Program-made: the position numbers and the translations under genes | Origin: Salinarimonas chemoclinalis | GTDB taxonomy: Bacteria; Pseudomonadota; Alphaproteobacteria; Rhizobiales; Beijerinckiaceae | Length of the DNA: 64,000 nt | Reading direction: 5' to 3' | Assembly (NCBI RefSeq): GCF_041514305.1 | Contig: NZ_JBGMWH010000009.1 | Coordinates: 91,440 to 155,439, forward strand | The notes under the pieces: model-generated | Told to the model about the DNA's origin: nothing | Database searches by the model: none | The model's input: only the letters and a program-made list of their open reading frames with translations | In this document: positions 55,496 to 63,992 of the stretch, piece by piece | Numbering within the stretch: position 1 is the first letter of the stretch | How the letters are laid out: each line of letters opens with the position of its first letter

Positions 55496-55909
55496 TCACA
55501 TTCCCCCCATCTCCCGCACGATCGCCCACTCCGCCTCCGTCACCGGCTGCACGGAGAGGCGGGAGTTGTTCACCAGGATCATGTCCTTCAGCCGCGGCTC
55601 GGCCTTGATCGCGTCGAGCGTCACCGGGCGCGGCAGGGGCTCGACGGCCTTGACGTCGACCATGCCGAACCTGCCCGAGGCGTCGGTGTGGTCGGGATAG
55701 TACTCCCGGATCACCTCGACGATGCCGACGATCTCCTTGCCCGTGTTGGAGTGGTAGAAGAAGCCGCGCTCGCCGACCTTCATCGCCATCAGGTTCTGCT
55801 TGGCGACGTGGTTGCGCACGCCGTTCCAGTGCGTGCCGGCGGCGCCGGCCTCGACCTGCTGCTGCCACGACCACACGTCCGGCTCGGACTTGTAGAGCCA
55901 ATACGCCAT
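55496..55909 (-). CDS. EVE-domain protein
   Basis: 137 aa, one domain. It starts MAYWLYKSEPDVWSWQQQVE and has THWNGVRNHVAKQNLMAMKV, GERGFFYHSNTGKEIVGIVE, the DPLPRPV-like VEPLPRPVTLDAIKAE, and LVNNSRLSVQPVTEAEW. EVE proteins belong to the PUA-like fold and bind modified bases in DNA or RNA. It is 28 bp upstream of nothing on its own strand; gpsA lies on the same strand just before it and may be cotranscribed. Confidence 0.92.
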   Translation of the reverse strand: MAYWLYKSEPDVWSWQQQVEAGAAGTHWNGVRNHVAKQNLMAMKVGERGFFYHSNTGKEIVGIVEVIREYYPDHTDASGRFGMVDVKAVEPLPRPVTLDAIKAEPRLKDMILVNNSRLSVQPVTEAEWAIVREMGGM

Positions 55910-55937
55910 CTCTCTCGCACCCCCCGTCGTCCCGGTT

Positions 55938-56927
55938 TCAATCCTCGGCCTTCAACGGCCGGCTCATCAGCGCGTCCATCGTCTCGTCGAGGCCCGCGCG
56001 CCCGGCGACGAGCGCGGCGACCGCCGCGCAGACCGGCATCTCGAGGCCGCGCGCCCGCGCCAGCGCGACGAGTGCGTCCGCGGTGGCGGCGCCCTCCACG
56101 AGCCTGCCGCCGGCGGCCTCCGTAACCGGCACGCCGCGCCCGAGGCGCTCGCCGAAGGCGAAGTTGCGCGAGTGCGGCGAGGCGCAGGTGAGCACCACGT
56201 CGCCGAGGCCCGACAGCCCCATCAGGGTCTCGGCCCGTCCGCCGTAGGCGCGCGCGAAGCGCATCAGCTCGGAGAAGCCGCGGGCGGTGAGCGCGGCGCG
56301 CGCGCTCTCGCCGAGCCCCCGGCCGATCGCGGCGCCGCAGGCGATGGCGAGCACGTTCTTGCCCGCCCCGCCGATCTCGACGCCGCGCAGGTCGAGCGCG
56401 TGGTAGACCCGCAGCGTCCGCCCCGAGAGCCGCGCCGCGAGGCCCGCGGCGAGCAGCGGATCGGGCGCGGCGAGCGTCACCGCGGTGGGCAGCCCGATCG
56501 CGACGTCGTGCGCGAAGCTCGGGCCCGACAGCGCGCCGACCGGCGAGCCCGGCCGCAGATCCGCCACCACGTCGGAGAGGAAGAAGCCGGTCTCCCGCTC
56601 GACGCCCTTGGCGCAGATCACGAGGGGCGCGTGGACCGGGAGGACCAGCGCGAGCGCGGTCGTGACCTCGCGCACCGCCTGGGCCGGCACGACGAGGAGG
56701 AGCGCGTCGCAGCCGGAGAGTTCGGTGAGCGCGCTCGTCGGGCGCACCGGGTCCGCGAGCGGGACGCCGGGTAGATGCCGGTCGTTGGTCCGCGTCTGCG
56801 CCATCTCCCGCGCGTGGTCGGGGTCGCGCGTCCACAGCACGACGGGCGCGCCCGCCGCCGCGGCGGCGTTGGCGAGCGCCGTGCCCCAGGCCCCGGCGCC
56901 GACGATGCCGAGCGGCGCGCCGGTCAT
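55938..56927 (-). CDS. gpsA: Glycerol-3-phosphate dehydrogenase [NAD(P)+], housekeeping copy
   Basis: 329 aa, ATG at 56927 overlapping the tsaD stop (ATGA). The NAD-binding start is LGIVGAGAWGTALANAAAAA. The catalytic Lys region is EIGGAGKNVLAIACGAAIGR, with GALSGPSFAHDVAIGLPTAV and LSGLGDVVLTCASPHSRNFA. It provides glycerol-3-phosphate for phospholipids. The tsaD-gpsA order is common in alphaproteobacteria, which marks this as the housekeeping copy rather than the one at 50269-51402. Confidence 0.95.
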   Translation of the reverse strand: MTGAPLGIVGAGAWGTALANAAAAAGAPVVLWTRDPDHAREMAQTRTNDRHLPGVPLADPVRPTSALTELSGCDALLLVVPAQAVREVTTALALVLPVHAPLVICAKGVERETGFFLSDVVADLRPGSPVGALSGPSFAHDVAIGLPTAVTLAAPDPLLAAGLAARLSGRTLRVYHALDLRGVEIGGAGKNVLAIACGAAIGRGLGESARAALTARGFSELMRFARAYGGRAETLMGLSGLGDVVLTCASPHSRNFAFGERLGRGVPVTEAAGGRLVEGAATADALVALARARGLEMPVCAAVAALVAGRAGLDETMDALMSRPLKAED

Positions 56928-58003
56928 GCGCTCCCCGCCTCGGGCAGGTCGGGCGCGGGCAGGTCGGGGGCGGGCGCGGTGGCGAGCGGCCAGCGGGCGC
57001 GCGCCGGCGCGTCGAGGTCGTCCGTGAGACCGAGGCGGAAGCGCTCGAGCCCGGCCCAGGCGATCATCGCGCCGTTGTCGCCGCACAGGTCGAGCGGCGG
57101 CGCGACGAGGCGCAGCCCCGATTCGGTCGCGAGCCGCTGCAGCCCGCGCCGCACCGCCCCGTTCGCCGCGACTCCTCCAGCGACGACGAGCGCGGACGGC
57201 CGCGGCGCGATCGCCTGGAAGGCGCGCAGCGCCACGCGGGTGCGGTCCACCACGACGTCGACGATCGCCGTCTGGAACGAGGCGCACAGGTCCGCGACGT
57301 CCTGGTCCGAGAGGGGCGCGATGCGCTCGGCCTCGAGCCGCACGGCGGTCTTGAGGCCCGAGAGCGAGAAGTCCGGCGTACGGCGGCCCGAGAGGGGGCG
57401 CGGCAGGGCGAAGCGCTCGGGATCGCCGGAGCGCGCCATGCGCTCGACCTCGGGCCCGCCGGGATAGGCGAGGCCGAGCAGCTTCGCGACCTTGTCGAAG
57501 GCCTCGCCGATGGCGTCGTCGATCGTGGCGCCCAGACGGACGTAGTCTCCCACGCCCCGCACGGCGAGGAGCTGGGTGTGGCCGCCCGACACGAGGAGGA
57601 GCAGGTAGGGAAAGGCGATCCCGTCCGTGAGCCGCGCCGTCAGCGCATGCGCCTCGAGGTGGTTGACGGCGATCAGCGGCTTGCCCGCGACGAGCGCGAG
57701 CGCCTTCGCCGTGGTCAGCCCGACGATCACCCCGCCGATCAGCCCCGGCCCAGCGGCGGCGGCGATGGCGTCGATGCCGTCGAGATCGGTGCCGGCCTTC
57801 GCCAGCGCCCGGGCGACGAGCCGGTCCGCCACCTCGACGTGGGCGCGCGCCGCGATCTCGGGGACGACGCCGCCATAGGCCGCGTGCTCGGCGATCTGCG
57901 AGAGCACCTCGTTCGAGAGCACGGCCCCGCGCCCGCCCTCGGCGAGGCCGACGACCGCGGCCGCGGTCTCGTCGCAGGTCGTCTCGATGCCCAGAACGCG
58001 CAT
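56924..58003 (-). CDS. tsaD: tRNA threonylcarbamoyladenosine transferase TsaD
   Basis: 359 aa. It starts MRVLGIETTCDETAAAVV. The metal-binding histidines are in AVNHLEAHALTARL, and the ATP-binding ASKHA motifs are LLLVSGGHTQLLAVRGVGD, GEAFDKVAKLLGLAYPGGP and VVAGGVAANGAVRRGLQRLA. TsaD transfers the threonylcarbamoyl group to A37 of tRNAs reading ANN codons. It is divergent from hemC, an arrangement common in this group. Confidence 0.97.
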   Translation of the reverse strand: MRVLGIETTCDETAAAVVGLAEGGRGAVLSNEVLSQIAEHAAYGGVVPEIAARAHVEVADRLVARALAKAGTDLDGIDAIAAAAGPGLIGGVIVGLTTAKALALVAGKPLIAVNHLEAHALTARLTDGIAFPYLLLLVSGGHTQLLAVRGVGDYVRLGATIDDAIGEAFDKVAKLLGLAYPGGPEVERMARSGDPERFALPRPLSGRRTPDFSLSGLKTAVRLEAERIAPLSDQDVADLCASFQTAIVDVVVDRTRVALRAFQAIAPRPSALVVAGGVAANGAVRRGLQRLATESGLRLVAPPLDLCGDNGAMIAWAGLERFRLGLTDDLDAPARARWPLATAPAPDLPAPDLPEAGSA

Positions 58004-58151
58004 GCTCGCCTCGCCGGTTCTCTCGCTCGCCCAAGACCGCTCGGTCGCGGGGCGGCGGATCGTGCCTTCCCCGAACTTCCGCACCCCGTGCGGCGCACCT
58101 ATAGTCCCCGCCCGCGCCGATTGGAACGCGCGCGAGGGGAGAATACACGAC

Positions 58152-59117
58152 ATGACCACCGGCGCGGCGCGCGACAAGAGCACGGCCTTCGTCATCGGCA
58201 CCCGCGGCAGCCCGCTCGCGCTCGCCCAGGCCCGGGAGACGCAAAGGCGGCTCTCGGAGGCTCTGGGCATCGCGCCGGAACGCTTGCCGCTCGAGGTGAT
58301 CAAGACCTCGGGCGACATGATCCAGGACCGCGCGCTCTCCGAGGCCGGCGGCAAGGGCCTGTTCACCAAGGAGATCGACGAGGCCCAGCTCGCGGGCCGC
58401 GCCGACGTCACGGTCCATTCCGGCAAGGACCTGCCGAACGACCTGCCGCCGTGCCTCGTCATCGCCGGCTTCCTGCCGCGCGAGGACGTGCGCGACGCGC
58501 TGATCTGCAAGGGCGGACCCGCGGGCGCGACGTCGTTCGAGGCGCTGCCCGCCGGTACGGTCGTCGGCAGCGCCTCCCTGCGCCGCCAGGCGCTGGTGCG
58601 GCGGCTGCGGCCCGATCTCGAGGTGGCGCTCCTGCGCGGCAACGTCGGCACGCGGCTCGCCAAGATCGAGGCGGGCGAGTACGGCGCGACGCTGCTGGCC
58701 ATGGCCGGCCTCAACCGGCTCGGCCTCGCGCACCACGCCTCGGCGGCGCTCGACATCGACGCCTTCCTGCCCGCGGTGGCACAGGGCGCCATCGCCCTCG
58801 TCGTGCGCGAGGGCGACGAGGCGGCCCATGCGGCCGTCGCCGCGATCTGCGACGCGCCGACGGGCGTGCAGCTCGCCGCCGAGCGCGCCTTCCTCGGCGT
58901 GCTGGACGGGTCCTGCCGCACGCCGATCGCCGGCCACGCGCGCCTCGACGGCGACCGCATCCGGCTCAAGGGCCTCGTCCTGCGCCCGGACGGATCGGAA
59001 TCGGTCGAGGACGAGGCAGAGGCGCCGCTCGCCGACGCCGCCCGGCTGGGCGCCGAGCTCGGCGCGCGGATCAAGGCGCGGCTGCCGGCGGGGTTCTTCA
59101 CGGGGCACGCCGGGTGA
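58152..59117 (+). CDS. hemC: Porphobilinogen deaminase
   Basis: 321 aa. It starts with the IGTRGSPLALAQARETQRRL motif. Catalytic parts are TSGDMIQDRALSEAGGKGLF, VHSGKDLPNDLPPCLV (Gly where Met is more usual), and GSASLRRQALVRRLRPDLEV. The dipyrromethane cofactor Cys is residue 255 (LDGSCRTPIAGHARL). It condenses four porphobilinogens to hydroxymethylbilane. It overlaps hemD. Confidence 0.96.
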   Translation: MTTGAARDKSTAFVIGTRGSPLALAQARETQRRLSEALGIAPERLPLEVIKTSGDMIQDRALSEAGGKGLFTKEIDEAQLAGRADVTVHSGKDLPNDLPPCLVIAGFLPREDVRDALICKGGPAGATSFEALPAGTVVGSASLRRQALVRRLRPDLEVALLRGNVGTRLAKIEAGEYGATLLAMAGLNRLGLAHHASAALDIDAFLPAVAQGAIALVVREGDEAAHAAVAAICDAPTGVQLAAERAFLGVLDGSCRTPIAGHARLDGDRIRLKGLVLRPDGSESVEDEAEAPLADAARLGAELGARIKARLPAGFFTGHAG

Positions 59118-59878
59118 CGGGAGAGACGCCGGCGCCGCCACTGGTCCTCGTCTGCCGCGCCGCGGAGGACGCGCGCCGCACCACCGCACGCCTCCGGGCG
59201 GAGGGCTTCTCCACGCTCTCCGCGCCGCTGATCGAGACCCGCGCCACCGGCGAGCCGGCCCCGACGGGGCCGTTCGACGCGGTGCTGGTGACGAGCGCCA
59301 AGGCGGCACCTTTCCTCGCGCGTGCCGGGCTCGATCTCGCGCGCACCCCGATCCTCGCGGTGGGCGAGCGCACGGCGGAGGCCGTGCGCGACGCGGGCGG
59401 CGTCGACGTGGCGACCGCGGAGGGCGACGCCGTGTCGATGATCGCGCGCGTGCGCGCGACGTTCGGCCCCGGCACGCGCTTCCTCCACGTCGGGGGGCGC
59501 GACCGCAAGGCGGAGCCCGACGCGAGCCTGCGCGCCGGCGGATACGCGGTCGCGGCCTGGCCCGCCTACGAGGCCGCGCCGGTTCCGCTCGACGCGGCCG
59601 CCGGCGCGGCGCTGGCGGCGGGCGCGGTCGATGCCGTGCTCCACTATTCCAGACGCAGCGCGACGCTGTTCGTCGAGGCGCTCGTCGGCGCCGGCCTCGC
59701 CGACCACGGGCGCTCGCTCCTCCATGCGGCGATCTCCGCGGACGCCGCGGAACCCTTGCGTGCGGCGGGCGCGACGCGGATCGCGGTCGCCGCGGAACCT
59801 TCGGAGGATGCGCTCCTTCGCGTTTTTGCGGACGCCGCGAGCGTGGCCTTTGGAGCAAGATGTCGCGCCGTGCGTTGA
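59114..59878 (+). CDS. hemD: Uroporphyrinogen-III synthase
   Basis: 254 aa. It starts with a GTG at 59114 overlapping the hemC stop (GTGA). The sequence is poorly conserved, as in the family. Signs are LVLVCRAAEDARRTTARLRA, FDAVLVTSAKAAPFLARAG, ILAVGERTAEAVRDAGGVDV and AVDAVLHYSRRSATLFVEAL. It closes hydroxymethylbilane to uroporphyrinogen III. Its place between hemC and the mic60/hemY pair supports the call. Confidence 0.9.
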   Translation: MTGETPAPPLVLVCRAAEDARRTTARLRAEGFSTLSAPLIETRATGEPAPTGPFDAVLVTSAKAAPFLARAGLDLARTPILAVGERTAEAVRDAGGVDVATAEGDAVSMIARVRATFGPGTRFLHVGGRDRKAEPDASLRAGGYAVAAWPAYEAAPVPLDAAAGAALAAGAVDAVLHYSRRSATLFVEALVGAGLADHGRSLLHAAISADAAEPLRAAGATRIAVAAEPSEDALLRVFADAASVAFGARCRAVR

Positions 59879-59980
59879 ACCAATGCTAAGGTTCGAGGTG
59901 CCACCCGGGCATCCGACGGTGTAGACCGACGAGACGAGCCGCCGCGTTCCCCACGCGGTCATACCAGGCGGAAGGACGAC

Positions 59981-61618
59981 GTGACGAAGAGACCCTCCTC
60001 CCGAGCGGGCCGCGACGAGCGGTCCCAAGGCAACGCGTCGCGCGAGCCGAAGGCGTCCGCGAGCGACACGGGCGCAGCCGAGGCCTCGACGGCGGGGAAC
60101 GCCGCCGCGAGCCCGCCCGCCGACGGCACATCGGCGAGCAGCGCCTCGGCCGCCGGCACGGCCGCGGCGAACACGCCGGGCGCGCAGCCGGGCGCGGCCA
60201 CCCCGTCCACGGCGACCCCGTCCACATCCGCCCCGTCCACGTCCGCGCGGTCGACGCCCCGGCCGTCCACGACCGTCATCGTCACCGACGAGAAGCGGAT
60301 CGCGCCGGCGCCTCCCGCGGCGAAGCCGGCCGCTGCGACCGCCGAGCCCGCGGGGGAGAGGGCCGTCGAGGCGAAGCCCGTCGGTGCGCCGACGCCCGCC
60401 ATCCGGGCGACGCGGCCGCCGGAGAGCGACGCGTCGCCGACGCCCACCCCCACCGCGCCCACCCCCACCGCGCCCGTACCGGCCCCGTCGGCCGCCGCGT
60501 CGACGGACGAGATCGCCGCCTCCGCGGCCGTCGAGTCGCCGCGTGCGGCCCCGGCCGAGGAGCAGGCTCGCGGCGGCTCGGGCGGCCTCGTCGCGGCCGT
60601 CGCCGCCGCCGTGCTGGTCGCGGGTCTGCTCGTCGCCTACGACGCCCTCTTCCGCGAGGGTGCCGACATGGCCGCGATCGAGGCGCGCATCGCCGCGGTC
60701 GAGACGCGGGCGACCCAGGCCGGCGAGAGCGCCGAGGCCGCGCGCCAGCAGGCGGAGACGGCCGTGCAGGCGGCGCCCGGGACCGAGGAGACGCTCGCCG
60801 CGCTCGAGGCCCGCCTCGAGGCGGTGGAGGAGACCGCCCAGGCCGCCGAGGAGATCGCCGCCGCGGCACCCGGCGTCGAGCGGATCGCGCAGCTGGAGGA
60901 GCGGCTCGCCGCGCTCGCCACCCGAATCGACGAGGAGATCGCCCCACGCCTGGACAGCTTCGGCTCGGAGGTCGGGCGCATCGACGAGGCGACGGCCGCC
61001 GCCGACGAGGCGCGCGCCGCCGTCGGCGAGGCGCAATCCGAGATGCAGGCGCTGCGCGAGAGCGTCGCCGCGGAGGGACAGGCCACCCGCCAGGCCTACC
61101 TCGCCATCACCGCTGCGAACGCGGTCGCGAGCGCTCTGCCGGCCGGTACGCCCTACGCGGGCGCCCTCGGCACGCTGCGGGAGACCGGCATCGACGAGGG
61201 GATCGTCGCCGATCTCGCGCCCTTCGCCGAGACGGGCGCCCCCACGGCCGAGGAACTGCGCGCCACCTTCGCCGAGGCGGGCCCACAGGTGCGCCGCGCG
61301 CTCACCCCCGAGGATCCGACGCAGGACGGCGTCGGCTCGTTCTTCGAGGGGCTGTTCGCCCGCGCCGTGCGCGTCGAGCCCGTCGAGGGGCTGGAGGCGC
61401 CCGGCGAGCCGGCGCTCGATCCCACCGCGAACGTCGCGCGCGCGCTGGCGCTCGGCGAGTTCGAGGCGGCGCTCGCCGCCTGGCGCGAGCTGCCCGAGGC
61501 CGGACGCGCCGCATCACAGGACTTCGCCGATCTGCTGGCGGCGCGCATCGCCGCGGGCGAGGCGGCCCGAGCGGCCGTCGAGGCGGCGAGCGCGGCGCTC
61601 GCGCCGCAGGCACAGTAA
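59981..61618 (+). CDS. Mic60 (mitofilin) homologue
   Basis: 545 aa from a GTG at 59981 behind GGAAGGA. The first 195 residues are Pro/Ala/Thr-rich and disordered, with small repeats (ATPSTATPSTSAPSTSA). One transmembrane helix follows at about 200-220 (GGLVAAVAAAVLVAGLLVAY), then a coiled coil to about 360 (ADMAAIEARIAAVETRATQA, TLAALEARLEAVEETAQAAE), and a C-terminal mitofilin-like domain (AYLAITAANAVASALPAG, ALALGEFEAALAAWRELPE). Alphaproteobacterial Mic60 is encoded in hem operons and shapes the inner membrane. HemX of enterics has a similar position but lacks this C-terminus. Confidence 0.85.
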   Translation: MTKRPSSRAGRDERSQGNASREPKASASDTGAAEASTAGNAAASPPADGTSASSASAAGTAAANTPGAQPGAATPSTATPSTSAPSTSARSTPRPSTTVIVTDEKRIAPAPPAAKPAAATAEPAGERAVEAKPVGAPTPAIRATRPPESDASPTPTPTAPTPTAPVPAPSAAASTDEIAASAAVESPRAAPAEEQARGGSGGLVAAVAAAVLVAGLLVAYDALFREGADMAAIEARIAAVETRATQAGESAEAARQQAETAVQAAPGTEETLAALEARLEAVEETAQAAEEIAAAAPGVERIAQLEERLAALATRIDEEIAPRLDSFGSEVGRIDEATAAADEARAAVGEAQSEMQALRESVAAEGQATRQAYLAITAANAVASALPAGTPYAGALGTLRETGIDEGIVADLAPFAETGAPTAEELRATFAEAGPQVRRALTPEDPTQDGVGSFFEGLFARAVRVEPVEGLEAPGEPALDPTANVARALALGEFEAALAAWRELPEAGRAASQDFADLLAARIAAGEAARAAVEAASAALAPQAQ

Positions 61619-61631
61619 GGAAGGCCCGATC

Positions 61632-63803
61632 ATGTGGCGCGTTCTCCTCTACCTCGCCGTCGTCGCCGCGCTCGCCGCCGGCGCCATCTGGCTCGCGGAC
61701 CAGCCGGGACGGGTGGCCTTCGTCTGGGACGGCGTGAGCTATTCCGTCGGCCTCGCGGTCGCGGCGATCCTGCTCGTGATCGCGGTCTTCGCCTTCCTGC
61801 TGCTGGAGGCCGTCGTCCGCTGGCTGTTCCGGGCGCCCGAGAAGATGGCCGAGGCCTCCGTGAACCGGAAGCGCCGCAAGGGCCTCGTCGCGCTCTCGCG
61901 CGGCATGGTCGCCGTCGGCGCAGGGGACGAGGCGGCCGCACGCCGCTACGCCCGCGAGGTGCAGAAGTACCTGCGCCCGGACGAGCCCCTCGTGCTGCTG
62001 CTGCGTGCCCAGGCGGCGCAGATGAGCGGGGATCGCCGCGAGGCCGAGAGCGCCTTCCGCGCCATGGCGGAGAACGACGAGACCCGCGTGCTCGGCCTGC
62101 GCGGCCTGCACGTCGAGGCGCGCCAGCGCGACGATCGCGACGCGGCCCTCGCCTACGCGCAGGAAGCGTCCCGCCTCGCCCCGGCCGCCACCTGGGCGAA
62201 CGAGGCGGTGCTCGAATCCCACGTCGCCCGGGGCGACTGGACGGCCGCCCTCGACGTCGTCGAGCGGCGCACGGCGCTGGGCCTCGTCGACAAGGCCGCC
62301 GCAAAGCGCCAGCGCGCGGTGCTGCTCACGGCGGACGCGCTCTCGCGCGGCGAGAAGGACGAGGAGACCGCACTGCAGAAGGCCAAGGAGGCGCTGCGCC
62401 TCGCGCCGGACCTGACGCCGGCGGCCGCGCTCGCCGGGCGGATCCTGTCGAAGCGCCTGGAATTGCGCAAGGCGGCGAAGATCCTCGAGACCGCCTGGAA
62501 GACCACGCCGCACCCGGAGATCGCGGACGTCTACACCCATTTGCGCAGCGGCGATTCCACCCACGACCGGCTCAGGCGCGCCGAGCGGCTCGCCACGCTC
62601 TCGACATGGTCCGTGGAGGGCCGCCTCGCGCTCGGCCGCGCCGCTCTGGACGCGCGCGACTTCGCCCAGGCGCGCCAGACCATCGAGCCGCTCGTCGGCG
62701 AGCGCCCGAGCGTGCGCGTGTGCCTGCTGATGGCCGACATCGAGCGAGCCGAGCACGGCCCCACGGTGAAGGTGCGCGAATGGCTCGCCCGCGCCGTCCA
62801 CGCCCCGCGCGACAAGGCCTGGGTCGCCGACGGCATCGTCTCCGACCGCTGGGCGCCGATGTCGCCCGCGACCGGTCGTCTCGACGCCTTCGAATGGAAG
62901 CAGCCGCCGGAGGTGCTCGGTATGGTGGGGACGACGGTGGTCGACTCGGTCGTCGGCGATCTCGACCAGCGCCCGGACGACGCCCTCGCCTCGCTCGAGG
63001 CGCCCGTCTACCACGGCGCGACGCTCGCCCCGGTGGCCGAGGCGCTGCCGCCCCGCACGGAGGAGGCGCAGGTGCTCGCGCCGGAGCCTAAGCCGTCGGT
63101 GGAGCCTTCCGCCGCGCGTGCGCCGGAGCGTCCCACGGAGCCCGCGCCTTCGCCCGCGCCCGCCCCGGCGAAGGCGTCGCCGGTCGTCGCTCCGGCCGTC
63201 GTCGCCAGCGGTGTCGAGGAGCCCGTGCGCCCAGTCTCGCCTGCACCCGCGCCTGCACCCGCTCCTGCCCCGGCGCCCGCCGCGAAGCCCGCACCGGCGG
63301 CGACGGGCGCCTACGCCGCCCGGCTCGTCCCGCAGCCCCCGCCGGAGCCGGCTCCGCCGCCCCGCCCGCAGCCGGTCCACGTCGCGAAGCCGGCGCCCGC
63401 CCCGGCTCCGAAGCCCGCCCCCGCGACGGCTCCGGCACCCGTGGCGGGACCGGTCGAGGAGAAGCGCTTCGACCCGATCCGCCGCGAGACGCCGGCACCG
63501 GCCCCGTCCATCGTCACCACGGAGAAGGGGGAGCCGACCGCGTCCCCGCAGCCGGAGCGCCAAGCGAGCGCCGCCCCGGCCACGGGCTCGTCTCCGGGCT
63601 GGGTGAGCCGTGAGCGCGACGAACTCGCCTCGGCCATCGCCGCGGGTCGCCGCGTCGAGGAGACGCCGGCCCCCGCGCCCGTGCCCGCCACGACGGCGCC
63701 CGCGCCCGAGGAGACCGACGCGCCGCCGTTCGCAGGCCGCGCGCCGGACGATCCCGGCATCGAGGAAGAGCCCAGGCCGCGGCGCTTCCGCCTCTTCGGC
63801 TGA
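61632..63803 (+). CDS. hemY: HemY-like membrane protein with long Pro/Ala tail
   Basis: 723 aa. Two N-terminal transmembrane helices (LYLAVVAALAAGAIWLADQ, VGLAVAAILLVIAVFAFLLL) precede the HemY_N part (RWLFRAPEKMAEASVNRKRR) and a tetratricopeptide region to about 440 (AAQMSGDRREAESAFRAMAE, ALRLAPDLTPAAALAGRILS). The remaining 270 residues are mostly Pro, Ala and Glu, ending in a short charged segment. The typical protein is about 400-550 aa, so the tail is long. The role of this TPR-type HemY is not established; it is not protoporphyrinogen oxidase. Confidence 0.87.
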   Translation: MWRVLLYLAVVAALAAGAIWLADQPGRVAFVWDGVSYSVGLAVAAILLVIAVFAFLLLEAVVRWLFRAPEKMAEASVNRKRRKGLVALSRGMVAVGAGDEAAARRYAREVQKYLRPDEPLVLLLRAQAAQMSGDRREAESAFRAMAENDETRVLGLRGLHVEARQRDDRDAALAYAQEASRLAPAATWANEAVLESHVARGDWTAALDVVERRTALGLVDKAAAKRQRAVLLTADALSRGEKDEETALQKAKEALRLAPDLTPAAALAGRILSKRLELRKAAKILETAWKTTPHPEIADVYTHLRSGDSTHDRLRRAERLATLSTWSVEGRLALGRAALDARDFAQARQTIEPLVGERPSVRVCLLMADIERAEHGPTVKVREWLARAVHAPRDKAWVADGIVSDRWAPMSPATGRLDAFEWKQPPEVLGMVGTTVVDSVVGDLDQRPDDALASLEAPVYHGATLAPVAEALPPRTEEAQVLAPEPKPSVEPSAARAPERPTEPAPSPAPAPAKASPVVAPAVVASGVEEPVRPVSPAPAPAPAPAPAPAAKPAPAATGAYAARLVPQPPPEPAPPPRPQPVHVAKPAPAPAPKPAPATAPAPVAGPVEEKRFDPIRRETPAPAPSIVTTEKGEPTASPQPERQASAAPATGSSPGWVSRERDELASAIAAGRRVEETPAPAPVPATTAPAPEETDAPPFAGRAPDDPGIEEEPRPRRFRLFG

Positions 63804-63813
63804 GCGCCCCGCC

Positions 63814-63842
63814 GCCCGCGGCGCGAAAAAGGCGCCGCGGGC
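63814..63842. terminator. Hairpin after hemY
   Basis: GCCCGCGGCGC and GCGCCGCGGGC form a perfect 11-bp stem with the loop GAAAAAG, 11 bp after the hemY stop. There is no T-run on the plus strand, so termination efficiency is uncertain. Confidence 0.55.
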
Positions 63843-63916
63843 CGCTTGCCAACCACGTCGGCTCCCTTTATGGAGGGCGCCTCGAAAGCGTACGGCCCCT
63901 CGGTGCCGCGCCTTCA

Positions 63917-63992
63917 GCCGCAATAGCTCAGGTGGTAGAGCACGTCATTCGTAATGATGGGGTCGGGGGTTCGAGTCCCTCTTGCGGCACCA
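63917..63992 (+). tRNA. tRNA-Thr (anticodon CGT)
   Basis: 76 nt with encoded CCA. The acceptor stem is GCCGCAA/TTGCGGC, the D arm GCTC...GAGC, and the anticodon arm CGTCA-TTCGTAA-TGATG with one G-T pair. The variable loop has five bases, and the T arm has TTCGAGT. The anticodon CGT reads ACG (Thr). Confidence 0.97.

Noticed and set aside
56924..61036. 1370-codon minus-strand frame covering tsaD, hemC and hemD
   Set aside because: Only the part 56924-58003 (tsaD) is real; the rest is antisense to the hem genes.
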